Positions 33,360 through 44,408 of a stretch of 64,000 nt of DNA are shown piece by piece (within the stretch, counting starts at the first letter, position 1; every line of letters starts with the position of its first letter). A model generated the notes under the pieces. That model was not told where the DNA came from. It searched no databases and worked only from the letters and a program-made list of their open reading frames with translations. The position numbers were made by a program, and so were the translations under genes. The DNA comes from Chlorocebus sabaeus (lineage: Eukaryota; Chordata; Mammalia; Primates; Cercopithecidae): positions 13,573,766 to 13,637,765 of the forward strand of contig NC_132915.1 in the NCBI RefSeq assembly GCF_047675955.1, read 5' to 3'.

Positions 33360-33910
33360 TAGTTTTCTATTGCTATGTAACAAATGAACACAAATTTAGC
33401 ATCTTAAAACAACATGCATTTAAAAATATTTCTTTAATTATATTTTGTTTTGAGTTCCAGGATACATGTGCAGGATGTGCAGGTTTGTTATGTAGGTAAA
33501 CGTGTTTCGTGGTGGTTTGCTGCACCTATCAACTCCTCACCTAGGTGTTAGGCCCCACGTGCACATGCATTTTTAAATCTCACAGTTTCCATGATCAGGA
33601 GTCCAGACACAGAGTGGCTGGGTCCTCCACTCAGGATCACATAAGGCTGCAGTCCAGGTGTTGGCCGGGTTACATTCTCATCTGCAGGCTCAACTTAGGA
33701 AGAGTCTGCTTCCAAGCTCATTCAGGCTGTTGACAGAATTCATTTTCTTGCACTTGTATGACTGAGCCCCCTTGCTTCCCACTGCCTATTGGTGGAGGCC
33801 ATCCTTAGCTCCTAGAGGCCACCCACCGTTCCCTGACTTGAGGTCTTCTCCAAAGGCAGTCCACAACATGACCATTTGCTTCTTCAAAAACAGCAGGAGG
33901 ATTTCTCGCT
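33360..33910 (-). mobile_element. Ancient interspersed repeat (LTR-like), split by an L1 fragment
   Basis: GTATTAGTTTTCTATTGCTATG, CTTAAAACAACATGCATTT, CTCACAGTTTCCATGATCAGG and GAGGCCACCCACCGTTCCCTG form a well-known dispersed mammalian repeat whose family I do not assign with certainty; it looks MaLR/ERVL-like. The strand is inferred. Confidence 0.5.
33422..33562 (-). mobile_element. 141-bp truncated L1 3'-end insertion, antisense
   Basis: L1 3' UTR in antisense (GATACATGTGCAGGATGTGC, AGGTTTGTTATGTAGGTAAACG, GGTTTGCTGCACCTATCAAC). The host repeat is duplicated on both sides as ACATGCATTT (33412-33421 and 33563-33572). Primate-age L1 (L1PA/PB-like). Confidence 0.85.
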
Positions 33911-33916
33911 AGCTGC

Positions 33917-34349
33917 TATAGTTTGGATGTTTGTCCCCTCCAAATCTCATGTTGAAATGTGATCCCTAATGTTGTAGGTGGGAACTGGTGGGAGGTGACG
34001 GGAGCATGGGGGCAGATCCCTCATAAAGGGTTTGGCACCATCCCCTTGGTAGTAAGTGAATTCTTGTTCAGTTAGTTCACTCAAGATCCAGTTGATTAAA
34101 AGTCTGGAAACTCCCCTCCCCACTCTCTCACCCCTCGCTCTCCTGCTCCTATTCTCACCATGTGATGCGCCTGCTTCCCTTTCATCTCCTGCCATGAGTG
34201 GAAGCTTCCTGAGGCCTTGCCAGAAGCAGATGCTGGCACCATACCTCCTGTACACCCTGCAGAACTGTGAGCCAATTAAACCTCTTTTCTTTATAAATTA
34301 TCCAGTCTCAGGTATTCCTTTATAGTAACATAAACAGACTAATACACTA
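33917..34349 (+). mobile_element. MaLR LTR (MST group), sense
   Basis: Starts TGCTATAGTTTGGATGTTTG and ends AACATAAACAGACTAATACA, the typical MST/MLT ends. Internal landmarks are AATCTCATGTTGAAATGTGATC, GCCATGAGTGGAAGCTTCC, AGAAGCAGATGCTGGCACC and AATTAAACCTCTTTTC before the polyadenylation region. A solo LTR; no internal sequence adjoins it. Confidence 0.85.
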
Positions 34350-35457
34350 GTCTGCTAAGATGGAGTCTAACATATTGTAACCAAATCAAAGAGTGATAAT
34401 CAATCACCTTTCCCACATTCTGTTGGTTAGAAGCAAGTTGTAGATTCCACACACTCAAGGGAAGGCGTTATACAAGAATGTGACTCATAGGGGGTAATCT
34501 TAGGGTGCATTCTATCAAAGATAAACAAAGCTGGACAGAAGTAAAAATGGTAAGGATAGATTGTAATCACCAATATAATATACGATTGCACTAGAAAAGA
34601 GGGTCCCACGTGAACAGAACTCAACTTCAGTTTGTACAGAGATGATGGCATTTTAAAGGGAGGGCAATGGAGTAGGGAGTGGAGACAATGGGGGCTCAGT
34701 AGTCAGGGAAGCGAAAAAATTGCAAAGGGTTGATCAGTGTAAATGCTGATTGGGCCAGCTGCGTCTGCTAGCTGGCAGTTATCAAAGTCAGGACTGCATC
34801 CTCCCATGGTCACTGGAAGACAGACGCCCTGTTCTTCCTTATGATAGTATCTCAGAGGAATGGCTTTCAGGTCCTTGAGAAAGACACTCCTGAGTTGTAG
34901 GAGGTATACACATATCCCAAGGGACAGAGGAAAGATTCACAATAAACCCTTTTTAGTGAATGCTCTAAGAAAGGATGGTCAAGGGCCTATGGTCAGGTAT
35001 CAGCTGGAACAAACAGTCAATTCTTTTGGTAGCCTTGAGCTTTCCCAAGCAGGCACTTTAAGGGAAGCTAAAGTCACCTAGAGATGTGGCCTTGACTGGC
35101 AAGAAACTAAGTTAATGCTTGCTTAAGTCTTTTAATGTGAGTGGGGGGCTGGATGACATCATTTGTATTGAGTGTCTGTAATTTTTATAGGCCAAGGTAG
35201 AGGCCTAGTCAAGAAGGGGATTCAGAGGACTCTGGCTAGAGTTTAGTAAGGAGAGACTGTTTATCAGTTGAACACACTATTTTTCATGTTATCTTTTAAT
35301 CTCATTGGTGGTGGTTCTATTTCCTTTCTCTTTCTTAGTGGGGCTTATTTTCTACCTTCTCTCTTTTACCCATCTTCTTTCCATCCACCAAGATTTATGT
35401 TTTGGCTCAGAATAAAAAAATGAAACAAATAAAAAGCTGACCATTAAAACAAAAGGT
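34350..35457. other. Unassigned, probably repeat-derived sequence
   Basis: Purine-rich text (GGAGTAGGGAGTGGAGACAATGG, TTGATCAGTGTAAATGCTGATTGG, AAGGGCCTATGGTCAGGTATC) looks like antisense LTR sequence that I cannot name. Short frames only. Confidence 0.4.
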
Positions 35458-35471
35458 AAAGAAAAAAGGTA

Positions 35472-35770
35472 GGCTGGGCACAGTGGCTCATGCCTGTAAT
35501 CCCAGCACTTTGGGAGGCTGAGGGAGGCGGATCACAAGGTCAGAAGATCAAGACCATCCTGGTTAACACGGTGAAACCCCATCTCTACTAAAAATACAAA
35601 AAAAAAAATTAGCCGGGTGTGGCGGCGTGCGACTGTGGTCCCAGCTACTTGGGAGGCTAAGGCAGGAGAGTGGCGTGAACCTGGGAGGCAGAGCTTGCAG
35701 TGAGCCGAGATTGCACCACTGCACTCCAGCCTGGGCGACAGAGTGAGACTCCGTCTGAAAAAAAAAAGAG
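35472..35770 (+). mobile_element. AluY element, sense
   Basis: Full-length sense Alu with exact 14-bp target duplication AAAGAAAAAAGGTA (35458-35471 and 35771-35784). AluY-type ATCACAAGGTCAGAAGATC; it lacks the AluYR GATCCGGCC bases. It is read through antisense by a spurious 147-codon frame. Confidence 0.95.
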
Positions 35771-35784
35771 AAAGAAAAAAGGTA

Positions 35785-36819
35785 AAGGAAAAAACAACCC
35801 ACAGCAATAAACACAGAAGACAGTTTATATTCTGCATTTTTTCTTTAATTTTTTTAATGTGATTTTTAAAATAATGAAAAGTTACTTTGATGGCACAGGG
35901 TATCATAAGAGTGAAAACTTGTTTACTTAAAAAGAATATAAAGAAGAATTTATGAAAAAGAATAGAGGGAAGCAAACCAAAGTACTTGAAGCCCTAACCA
36001 AATTAATCAGCTCCTTGAGAAATATCTATTCTAAAGCCATCAGTAATGAATTAAATTGTTCTTATCTTGATTTAAAAGGACAGCAAAGCAATGTTTAAAT
36101 AATCTATTTGTTGGCCACAACAAACAGGATCATGATTGAATTCACCAATCTCAGAATTACATTTCTAATCTGTGAAGTATGAGTTAACAGTAGAGCAAGA
36201 TGAAACATACTTAACACAATTCCTTCTCTGTGACAGTGAAGGTCACAGGAGATACGAGGCCAAATTCAGCAATGAGTAAAACTTCTGGTTTTGAGTGTTC
36301 TAAACCAGGGCACTGCTCTAGGGGTAGTAACTTGCATCTAGTTAGCAATCAAATGTTTATTGATAATAATGATTATTAAATGAAAGCTTATATTCCCTAA
36401 TAAAAATGTTAGTTTGTGAATCTTCAAGTTTTAAAAAGCACTCCTTTGAACTGGATATGAATTTTGTAAAGTGCTTCTCAGTAGCACCACCTTTTATAAA
36501 CGAAGCTGACTCACAGAGCATGTGAGATTTGCCTAAGTTACAGTTGGTGAGTTCAGAACCAACATGCAAACTCCTGTCTCCCTCCAACTTCCATTCTCTT
36601 TCCAGTCTCCCATCTGCTTCCTACCTTCTCATACATTCTACAATATCAGTTTCGTAACTTCCCTGTCTCTCATTTCTATACCAAGAAAAAAAGAGTCCAA
36701 GAATGATCTCTAATAGGGTTTTAAAAGAATACCAAGGTCACTTCCCACTGGAAAGGAATTTTCACATTAGATGCCAAGAGAACTCCTAAAAGAGGCTTCC
36801 AGCCACAGTTGTGTGTGGG

Positions 36820-36871
<52 letters not shown>

Positions 36872-37195
36872 ACATACGCAGGCAAGTATATTAGAAGAAG
36901 CCTAGCAGCTGCCTGATAGAGAAATATGAGCAGCAAAGGGATGAATCATGCCACATGTCAAAGCAACAACTAATTTCCAACTCAAACTCTCTGGACTCTT
37001 TTGTTTACCTAGTGCCTGCATATCTTTCCAGCACACTTCTTGCCTGTTAGCACTCATGTTTAACACCACACCCCAGAGAGGGGCCTCCTTCAGGAAACTG
37101 AAGCCATCATTCATTATTGATTTTATAGAAGGATTATAAATAAACTCAACATATGGCGCCATGAACTCAGTAAACTTAATGTCGTTAGAAATTCA
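35785..37195. other. Unassigned sequence with a (TG)n tract
   Basis: No gene or clear transposon recognised. Frames are below 90 codons. Confidence 0.5.
36826..36868 (+). repeat. (TG)n microsatellite
   Basis: About 21 TG units, preceded by imperfect GTGTGTGGGGTGTGAG. Confidence 0.95.
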
Positions 37196-37520
37196 CTTTG
37201 TTTAACTTCTAGCCCAACCCCATTCAATAGAAATACAGTGCAAGCCACCTATGCAATGGTTTATTTTCTAGTAGCCACATTTTCAAAAGTAAAAAGAAAC
37301 AGATGAAATTAACTTTAATATTTTATGTAACCTACTATCTCAAAAATATTATTTCAATACAAGAAAGTATTAAAAAGGTATCTTGCATTATTTTTGTACT
37401 GCTTTAAATCCATTGTGTGTTTTACCCTCACAACTCATTTCAGTGAAGACTAGCCACATTTCAAGTGCTCAGTAGCCACATGTGGCAAGCAGCTACCATT
37501 TTGGATAGCACCAGTCGAGA
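37196..37520. mobile_element. Nonautonomous DNA transposon (hAT-like)
   Basis: Ends are imperfect inverted copies: CATTCAATAGAAATACAG near the left and CTACCATTTTGGATAGCACC near the right. Internal landmarks TTTTCTAGTAGCCACATTTTC and GTGCTCAGTAGCCACATGTGGC mark a widespread mammalian MITE. Subfamily not assigned. Confidence 0.65.
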
Positions 37521-38282
37521 CTTAAAGTTAAGAATAACCCATGTGTGAACTATAATATGAAAACTCATTTTCCAGGTAAAAGAAGAAATTGGCGATTTGA
37601 AAATCTGATTCCTACTGACTACAGTAAAATTTGTATTAGTAACAAGTGTTCCAAATCCCTCAAATATCAGAATGCATTGAATGCAAATGAAGGTATGCCA
37701 TGATCTATATATAGTGAACAAACCTCAAAAGCTTTTAAAAAAAAAAAAAAAAAAAAAACAAATTCTGTGTTGAAGCAAAGTCTCTAACTGTGGCCAGGGA
37801 ACAATTTAACCAAGGTTGCAAGCTAAATGCATTCAGGATCCAGTCAAGTCACATAAATGAGTGGGAACCAGTGTGTTGTATGTAAGACAACAGAGAGTGG
37901 TGGGAACTGTGCCAAATTAGAAAATACTTGCTTTGTCTAAACATGCTCAAATTGAAAACCTGCGTAAATACCACCGTGTCAAACAAAACATCTGCAGGCC
38001 AGATTTGGCCTGTGAGATATCAGTTTGCAACTCCTCATTCAACGGGATGAAAAAAGTGAGCATCACAAAGAAAGGGCTTGTTTTATTCCCTGAAGGGGTA
38101 GGTCTGTCTCCCTGGTTACACTGCCAAAAACAACATTTTCTCCTCCCAATAATAGCGGTTTCTGTGGTGTAAACATGCCTCCCACTTAGAGTTTTCTGTT
38201 AGAAGTTCAGTCTTTGGGATGTCCAAGAAACAGGAAAACTCGCAGACATAAATCCTCCACTGGAGTGTTATGAAGCCACTTT
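37521..38282. other. Unassigned sequence with a poly(A) run
   Basis: A run of about 22 A lies near 37737-37758. No gene or clear repeat family. AGGCCAGATTTGGCCTGTGAG near 37996 resembles a DNA-transposon end, but the match is weak. Confidence 0.45.
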
Positions 38283-38297
38283 AAGAACATGAGCCTG

Positions 38298-38597
38298 GGC
38301 CGGGCGCGGTGGCTCAAGCCTGTAATCCCAGCACTTTGGGAGGCCGAGACGGGCGGATCACGAGGTCAGGAGATCGAGACCATCCTGGCTAACACGGTGA
38401 AACCCTGTCTCTACTAAAAAAATACAAAAAACTAGCCGGGCTTGGTGGCGGCGCCTGTAGTCCCAGCTACTCGGGAGGCTGAGGCAGGAGAATGGCGTAA
38501 ACCCAGGAGGCGGAGCTTGCAGTGAGCTGAGATCCGGCCACTGCACTCCAGCCTGGGCGACAGAGCCAGACTCCGTCTCAAAAAAAAAAAAAAAAAA
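38298..38597 (+). mobile_element. Young AluYR-type element, sense
   Basis: Starts GGCCGGGCGCGGTGGCTCAAG and has the full AluYR signature (GAGACGGGCGGATCACGAGG, GAGATCCGGCCACTG). The 15-bp target duplication AAGAACATGAGCCTG is exact (38283-38297 and 38598-38612). One base is missing in GGTGGCGGCGCCTG. Probably a recent insertion. Confidence 0.97.
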
Positions 38598-38612
38598 AAG
38601 AACATGAGCCTG

Positions 38613-39157
38613 ACTTGGTCACTGCTATGAAACCAAGAGCAGTTTGAGTGCTGGTCACTGCTACACTGTCCCCGCTGACCAACCAGGCAGCTCTCAACTG
38701 TGGAGCTATGCCCTTCAAAGTTAGGGGTCCTTTGCCTACCATCTATCTTTCTCTAACTAGACAATCTCTTTTAAAGATAAAGAATATTTCACATACACAC
38801 AAACAAACAAGGCATCTGTCTTAAAACAAAAAAATTGGTTTTATTTCTGAAATTTCTTGAGAATATGTGGTAAGATTTGCATTAGAATAATTATATTTGC
38901 ATCTTAGAGGGATTACCAAACAGGTAATGAAAACACACTTCTCCTAAGTGCATAGATGTACAACAGAGCATCCTCAAAAAGAGAAAGCACCCTTTTAAAA
39001 ACATACCATACCATTCTTTGGGTGTTCACGATGTCATTTCTTTTGACAAAGTGACTTCTAATCAGGACATTGTCATCGTGGCAGAAAGAGGAGCCACCTA
39101 ATTTTAATTAGAAGGGAATACTTTGGATCTTGTTAGGCTCATTCTTTTTAGGGCGTG
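38613..39157. other. Unassigned sequence
   Basis: No gene or repeat recognised. Confidence 0.5.
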
Positions 39158-39545
39158 TATTACTCTGCTAGGGCTGCCATAACAAAATACCGCAGACTGT
39201 GTGGTTTAAATAATAGAAATGTATATTCTCAATGTTTGGGGGCCTGGAAGTCCAAGAACAAGGTGCCGGCAAGGCTGGGTTCTTCTGAGGTCTCTCCCCT
39301 TGGCTCACAGACAGCCCCTCCTGCTGCCTCTTCACAAGGGTGTCCATCTGTGCGTGCATGCCCCAGTGTCTCTCCCTCTTCTCCTGAGGACGCCAGTCAC
39401 ATCGGATTAGGTCCCCACCCTAACAGCCTCATTTTAACTTAATTACCTCTTTAAAGCCCTAATCTCCGGATCTGGTTCAATTCTGATGGTCTGGGGGTTA
39501 GGGCTTCAACACATGAATTTTGAAGGTCACAATTCAGTCCGTAGC
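39158..39545 (-). mobile_element. MLT1 MaLR LTR, antisense
   Basis: Antisense MLT1 order: GTGTATTACTCTGCTAGGGC, GGCCTGGAAGTCCAAGAACAAGG, CAGTCACATCGGATTAGG, CCTCATTTTAACTTAATTACC and CACAATTCAGTCCGTAGCC. Solo LTR. Confidence 0.85.
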
Positions 39546-39568
39546 CAAAAGTAACATTTCTTGACAAT

Positions 39569-39812
39569 GAGAATAGCTAACGTTCATTGAGCATTTCTTA
39601 CGTGCTACCAACCGTAATCAACACTTTACATGTTTTAACTCATTTCATTCTCACCACACCTCCATGAGCTAGATCTTTGATAATTCCCATTCTGCAGATG
39701 CAAAGATTGAGGCAGAAAGAAGATAAGTAACCTGCCCAAGGTCTCACAGTTGCTAGTAAGTGGCAGAGCAAGGGCATGAATGCAGACAGCTTAGCTCCCA
39801 AAAGCACTTAAC
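39569..39812 (-). mobile_element. MIR SINE, antisense
   Basis: Nearly full-length antisense MIR: TTGAGCATTTCTTACGTGC, CACTTTACATGTTTTAACTC, CCATTCTGCAGATGCAAAG and GTCTCACAGTTGCTAGTAAGTGGC. It lies between two MLT1 LTRs in opposite orientations. Confidence 0.85.
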
Positions 39813-39893
39813 TAATGTATAACAGATAAAAACGTTTTTATCAGCAGAGAATCTGCTACTCTGAAATGGTTACCAATGATCTGGTATTCTGTC

Positions 39894-40256
39894 TGTTATG
39901 GATTAAATTGTATCCCCCAAAATGTATGTGTTGAAATCCTAACGCCCACAATGTGACTGTATTTGGAAACAGGGCCTGTAAAAAGATAATTAAGGTTAAA
40001 TGCGGTCATGAAAATGTGGCCATAATCCAACAGAACCGGTGTTCTTATAGGAAGGGAAGAGATACCACAGAAGAAAGGCTATTTGAGGCCCCAGGGAGAA
40101 GTCAGACACCTGCAAGGCAAGTAGAGCGGCCTCAGGAGAAACTAAACCTGCCGACACCTTCATCTTGGACTTCAGCTCCCAGAACCCTGAGAAAATACAT
40201 TTATGTTGTTTAAGCCATCTGTGATATTTTGTTATGGCAGCCTGAGCTGATGCATG
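39894..40256 (+). mobile_element. MLT1 MaLR LTR, sense
   Basis: Sense MLT1 from TGTTATGGATTAAATTGTATC through CCCAAAATGTATGTGTTGAAATCC, CTGTATTTGGAAACAGGGCC and TTGTTTAAGCCATCTGTG to a 3' end near GAGCTGATGCA. Flanks CTGTC and CTGCC may be the 5-bp target duplication with one mismatch. Confidence 0.85.
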
Positions 40257-40501
40257 CACTGCCTTAATCCCTTTGTCAAGAGCTAGTGTGGTAAGGGTCT
40301 CTGATTACCACAGACAACCTTTAAGAGTCTGATCACAGGAGATTGTCAAGTCAGTAAAAATTCCTGAAGAAAGGGGTTTCTCGGGACTCTGGGCCCTGGA
40401 GTTTGAAACGTTTTATAGAAACCTTTAAGCCCTGCTTTCCATGCCCAAGTAAGGATATCAGCTTCTAGATTCTGCATTTGGATTAAGAGTTAGGAGAACC
40501 T

Positions 40502-40798
40502 GGTCAGGCACAGTGGCTCACGCCTGTAATCCCAGCACTTTGGGAGGCTGTGGTGGGTGGATCACCTGAGGTCAGGATTTCGAGGCCAGCCTGACCAACA
40601 TGGTGGACACCCATCTCTACTAAATACAAAAATCAGCTGCGCATGGTGACGGGTACCTGTAATCCCAGCTACTTGGGAGGCTGAGGCAGGAGAATCACTT
40701 GAACCCGGGAGGCAGAGGTTGCAGTGAGCCAAGATTGCACCATTGCACTCCACCCTGGGCAACAAGAGTGAAACTGCGTCCCAAAAGAAAAAAAAAAA
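40502..40798 (+). mobile_element. Alu element (AluS), sense
   Basis: Full-length sense Alu flanked by AAGAGTTAGGAGAACCT (40485-40501) and AAGAATTAGGAGAACCT (40799-40815), a 17-bp target duplication with one mismatch. Confidence 0.95.
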
Positions 40799-40815
40799 AA
40801 GAATTAGGAGAACCT

Positions 40816-41700
40816 AATGTTTGTAAATTTAATGAAAGAAGAAGCCCGTAAGTTAAGAGTATAGTTTCTGCAAATAAAAAGGAAGTGGCAAAACAAGAAT
40901 GGAACTTTTCAGCTTGTTAAAACCCTAACTCACAGGAACCATACGCCTGCCTCCCAGCATGTTCCTCAGTAGACCTATCCCATTAGGAATGTTGGAGCTC
41001 ACAGGAAGCTGTGCAGAGATAAACTGCATCTGATCTCACCCAACATAATGACCTCACTTCCAATAAGATGTATAATTCTTTGCTGGTTAAGTTGGGCATT
41101 TACTTTAAAACTTAAAATGTTTGTGGGTGTGTACTTTTTTCTGACAAATATGAACCCAACTGACACCCTGTGGAATTGAACTGTGTTTGTATTTTAAGCA
41201 ACAGGCCTCCCAAATGACAAATGTTTGAAAAACAAAAACTTCACACAAAGTTGTAAACCTGCTGTGATATAAAAATGGGATATATGCTGTTATCTATAAA
41301 ATTCTAATATCTTGCATTTCTTGACAAATGTTATCAATGGTATCTTATATTGTTGTTTAAACAGTCTAGTAACCTGACTTCCATTGAAAAGATAAATAAA
41401 CCAGAGAAAGACCCAGTGCAGACGAAGGAGAAAGACTGCAGCCTTAAGTAAGAGTGTTCATGCATTTATTCAATGCATTTAATCACCAAGCTTAAGAGCC
41501 CGTTATGTGCCTCTGTGCTGGGTACAGCCAGAGTGAGTTGAACAAGTCATAAGAAAAACCAAGCAGAAAGAAAGTGAGCTCCTAAGACATGAGAGCAAGA
41601 GCAGCAAATCCTAGAAGAAATAGAAGTAACTTGACATGACTTACTTGAAAAGGATACCCTTGCAAACTGGGTAACAGCACAGAGAAATTTAAAAAGAGCA
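40816..41700. other. Unassigned sequence
   Basis: No gene or named repeat recognised. AT-rich. Confidence 0.5.
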
Positions 41701-41701
41701 G

Positions 41702-42010
41702 GGCCGGGCGCGGTGCCTCACGCCTGTAATCCCAGCACTTTGGGAGGCCGAGGCGGACGGATCACCTGAGGTCAAGAGTTCAAGACCAGCCTGACCAATA
41801 TGGTGAAACCCCATCTCTACTAAAAATACAAGAATTAGCCAGGCGTGGTGGTGTGCGCCTGTAATCCCAGTGACTCAGGAGGCTGAGGCAGAAGAATCAC
41901 TTGAACCTTAGAGGCGGAGGTTGCAGTGAGCCAAGATTGCATCACTGCACTCCAGCCTGGGTGACAGAGCGACACTCCATCTCAAAAGAAAAAAAAGAAA
42001 AAGAAGAAGA
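41702..42010 (+). mobile_element. Alu element (AluS), sense, with (GAA)n tail
   Basis: Full-length sense Alu starting GGCCGGGCGCGGTGCCTCACG. The tail has evolved into an A/GAA-rich tract ending GAAGAAGAAGAAG. Flanking AAGAGCA occurs on both sides. Confidence 0.95.
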
Positions 42011-42261
42011 AGAAGAGCACACAGCTGGGTTGCAGAACACAGAGGACAACATGAAATGCTTAGGAAGAAAATCAGCCCAGACAAAAAGAGAAAAGTGAGC
42101 TGGGACACACCTAACATTCCACACTTGACAACTTTACCAAATTACGGGCAAAAAATAATTTACATATCTACTTTTTTGTCCACAATTGAGTTAATTACCT
42201 ACAGATATTTGTGATGAGTTCTAAAGGTTTCTTTAGGCTGCTTTGTTAAATCCATATAAAT

Positions 42262-42632
42262 GCTATTGTACTTATGATGGTGTTTTACCCAGTATAAGTA
42301 AATTGAAAATATTGTAAGTCAAAAATGTACTTGATACACTCAACCTACAGAACACCATAGCTTAGCCTAGCCTAGCCTATCTAAAACAAGCTCAGAACAC
42401 TTACATTAGCCTACAGTTGAGCAAAATCATCTGGAAACACAGAATACTGTAGATTGTTGGTGATTTACAGTGGTGATCATGTGTTCGGCTGGGGGCTGTG
42501 GCTCATTGCCGCTGCCTGCCATCACAAGATAGTATCGTACTACATATTGCTAGTCCAAGATCAAAAATCAAAATGTGAAGCACTATTTCTATTGAATGCA
42601 TATTCAGTATGTAAAGTCAATTGTAAAGCCAA
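42262..42632 (-). mobile_element. Nonautonomous Tigger-type DNA transposon, 3' part next to L1
   Basis: CTTAGCCTAGCCTAGCCTATC, GAACACTTACATTAGCCTACAG, GGGGGCTGTGGCTCATTGCCGC and ATAGTATCGTACTACATATTGC form a well-known mammalian Tigger-class element. It has an internal deletion near 42440. The large L1 starts just beyond it. Subfamily not assigned. Confidence 0.7.
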
Positions 42633-42828
42633 TATTCACACAGAGAGAATAGCTCAGCACAGAGACAGACTCCATTTGTTTGGGGGAAAATAAGGGGAGA
42701 GAATAAGAGTCTCTGCCTTGTAATCGAAAGAATTCTCCTAGATCTTAACCAAGACCACCAAGGTGGTACCTCTACGAGCCTGCAAGAACCACAGCATTAC
42801 TGGGCTTGGAGTGCCCCATTAAACAAAT

Positions 42829-43860
42829 ATGGCTACAGTGACCAAAGACTTAGATCACAACCTACACATTCCCTTAAATATCTGGAAAGTCTTCCCAAAA
42901 AAGAATGGGTACTAACAAGCCCAGACTGAAAAATTTACAATAAGTACCTAACTCATCAATGCCCAGACACCAACAAATATTCACAAGCATCAAGACCATT
43001 GAGGAAAGCATAACCTTACCAAATGAACTAAATAAGGCATAAGCGACCAATTCCAGAGAGACAGAGATCTGATACCTTTCAGATAGAAAATTCAAAATAG
43101 CTGTTTTGAGGAAGCTCAGTTAAATCTAAGATGACACAGAGAAGGGAGTCAGAATTCTATCAGATAAACTTAACAAAGAGATTAAAATAATTTAAAACAA
43201 ACGGAAATTCTGGAGTTAAGAAATGCAATTGACATACTAAAAAATGCATCAGTGTCTCTAAACAGCAGAATTGATCAAGCAGAAGAATTAGTGAGTTTGG
43301 AGACAGGCTATCTGAAAATACACAGTCAGAGGAGACACAAGAATAAGGCATGCCTACAAGATCTAAAAAATAGCCTCAATAGCCTCCTTGAGGAGGAGGT
43401 AGGGAGAGAGATCTGGGTAGAAGTTTTATTGAAAGAGATAATAACAGAGAACTTCCTAAACCTAGAGAAAGATATGAATATTCAAGTATAAGGAGGTGAT
43501 AGAACACCAAGTAGGTTTAATCCAAATAAGACCGCCTCAAGACATTTAATACTTCCAAATGTCAAAGATAAAGAAGGATCCTAAAAGTGGCAAGAGAAAA
43601 GAAACAAATAACATACAAAGGAGTTCAAATATGTCTGGCAGCAGCCTTCTCTGTGGAAACTTTACAGGCCAAGAGATAGTGGCATGACATATTTAAAGGG
43701 CTGAAGGGAAAAAACATGATCCTAAAATAGTATATTCAGCAAAATAATCCTTCAAACATGAAGGAGATACGAAGATCTTCCCAGACGAACAAAAACTGAG
43801 GGATTTCATCAACACCAGACATGTCCTGCAAGAAATGCTAAAGGAAGTTCTTCAGTCTTA
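42829..43860 (+). pseudogene. L1 ORF1 remnant (RNA-binding chaperone)
   Basis: The family protein is a trimeric coiled-coil RNA chaperone. Here the recognisable pieces are the coiled-coil part with SRIDQAEE and the conserved region around EIITENFLNLEKD (43252-43491). Further on, the DNA matches the C-terminal domain up to LQEMLKEVLQS and a stop at 43858-43860. Several frameshifts and stops separate these pieces. The start is placed by homology at ATGGCTACAGTG and is approximate. Confidence 0.8.
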
Positions 43861-44326
43861 AAGAAAAGGATGTTAATGACCAAGAAGAAATCATCTGAAA
43901 GTACAAAACTCACTGGTAATAATAAGCACACAGAAAAACACAGACTATTATAACACTATAATTGTGGTATGTAAACTACCTTAAGTAGAAAGACTGAAAA
44001 ATGAACCTATCATAAATAATAACTGTAATGACTTTTCAAGACATAGACAGTAAACAAGATATAAATAGAAACAATAAAAAGTTAAAAAGTGAGGGGATGA
44101 AGTTAACGTGTAGAGTTTTTATTAGTTTTCGCTTTGCTTGTTTGTTTATATAACCAGTGTTAAGTTGTCATCAGTTTAAAATAATGGGCTACAAGTATTT
44201 GCAAGTCTCATGGTAATCTCGAAACAAAACACACACACAAGATACACAAAGATTAAAAAAAAAAACGAAATTTAAACATACCACCTGAGAAAATCACTTT
44301 TACTAAAACAAAGAAAGGAAGGAAGC

Positions 44327-44386
44327 AAGGGAGGAAAGGAGGAAGGAGGAAGGAAGGGAGGGAGGAAAAGAGGGAGGGAGAAAAAA
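44327..44386 (+). repeat. Uninterrupted 60-nt purine tract
   Basis: Sixty nucleotides containing only A and G, rich in GGAA and GGGA, between L1 ORF1 and ORF2. The inter-ORF region of this L1 group is naturally purine-rich; here it has expanded. Confidence 0.9.
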
Positions 44387-44408
44387 CAACCAGAATATAA
44401 ATAACAAA

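Noticed and set aside
35532..35975. 147-codon antisense frame
   Set aside because: It is a read-through of an AluY; the protein shows the usual Alu-derived residues.
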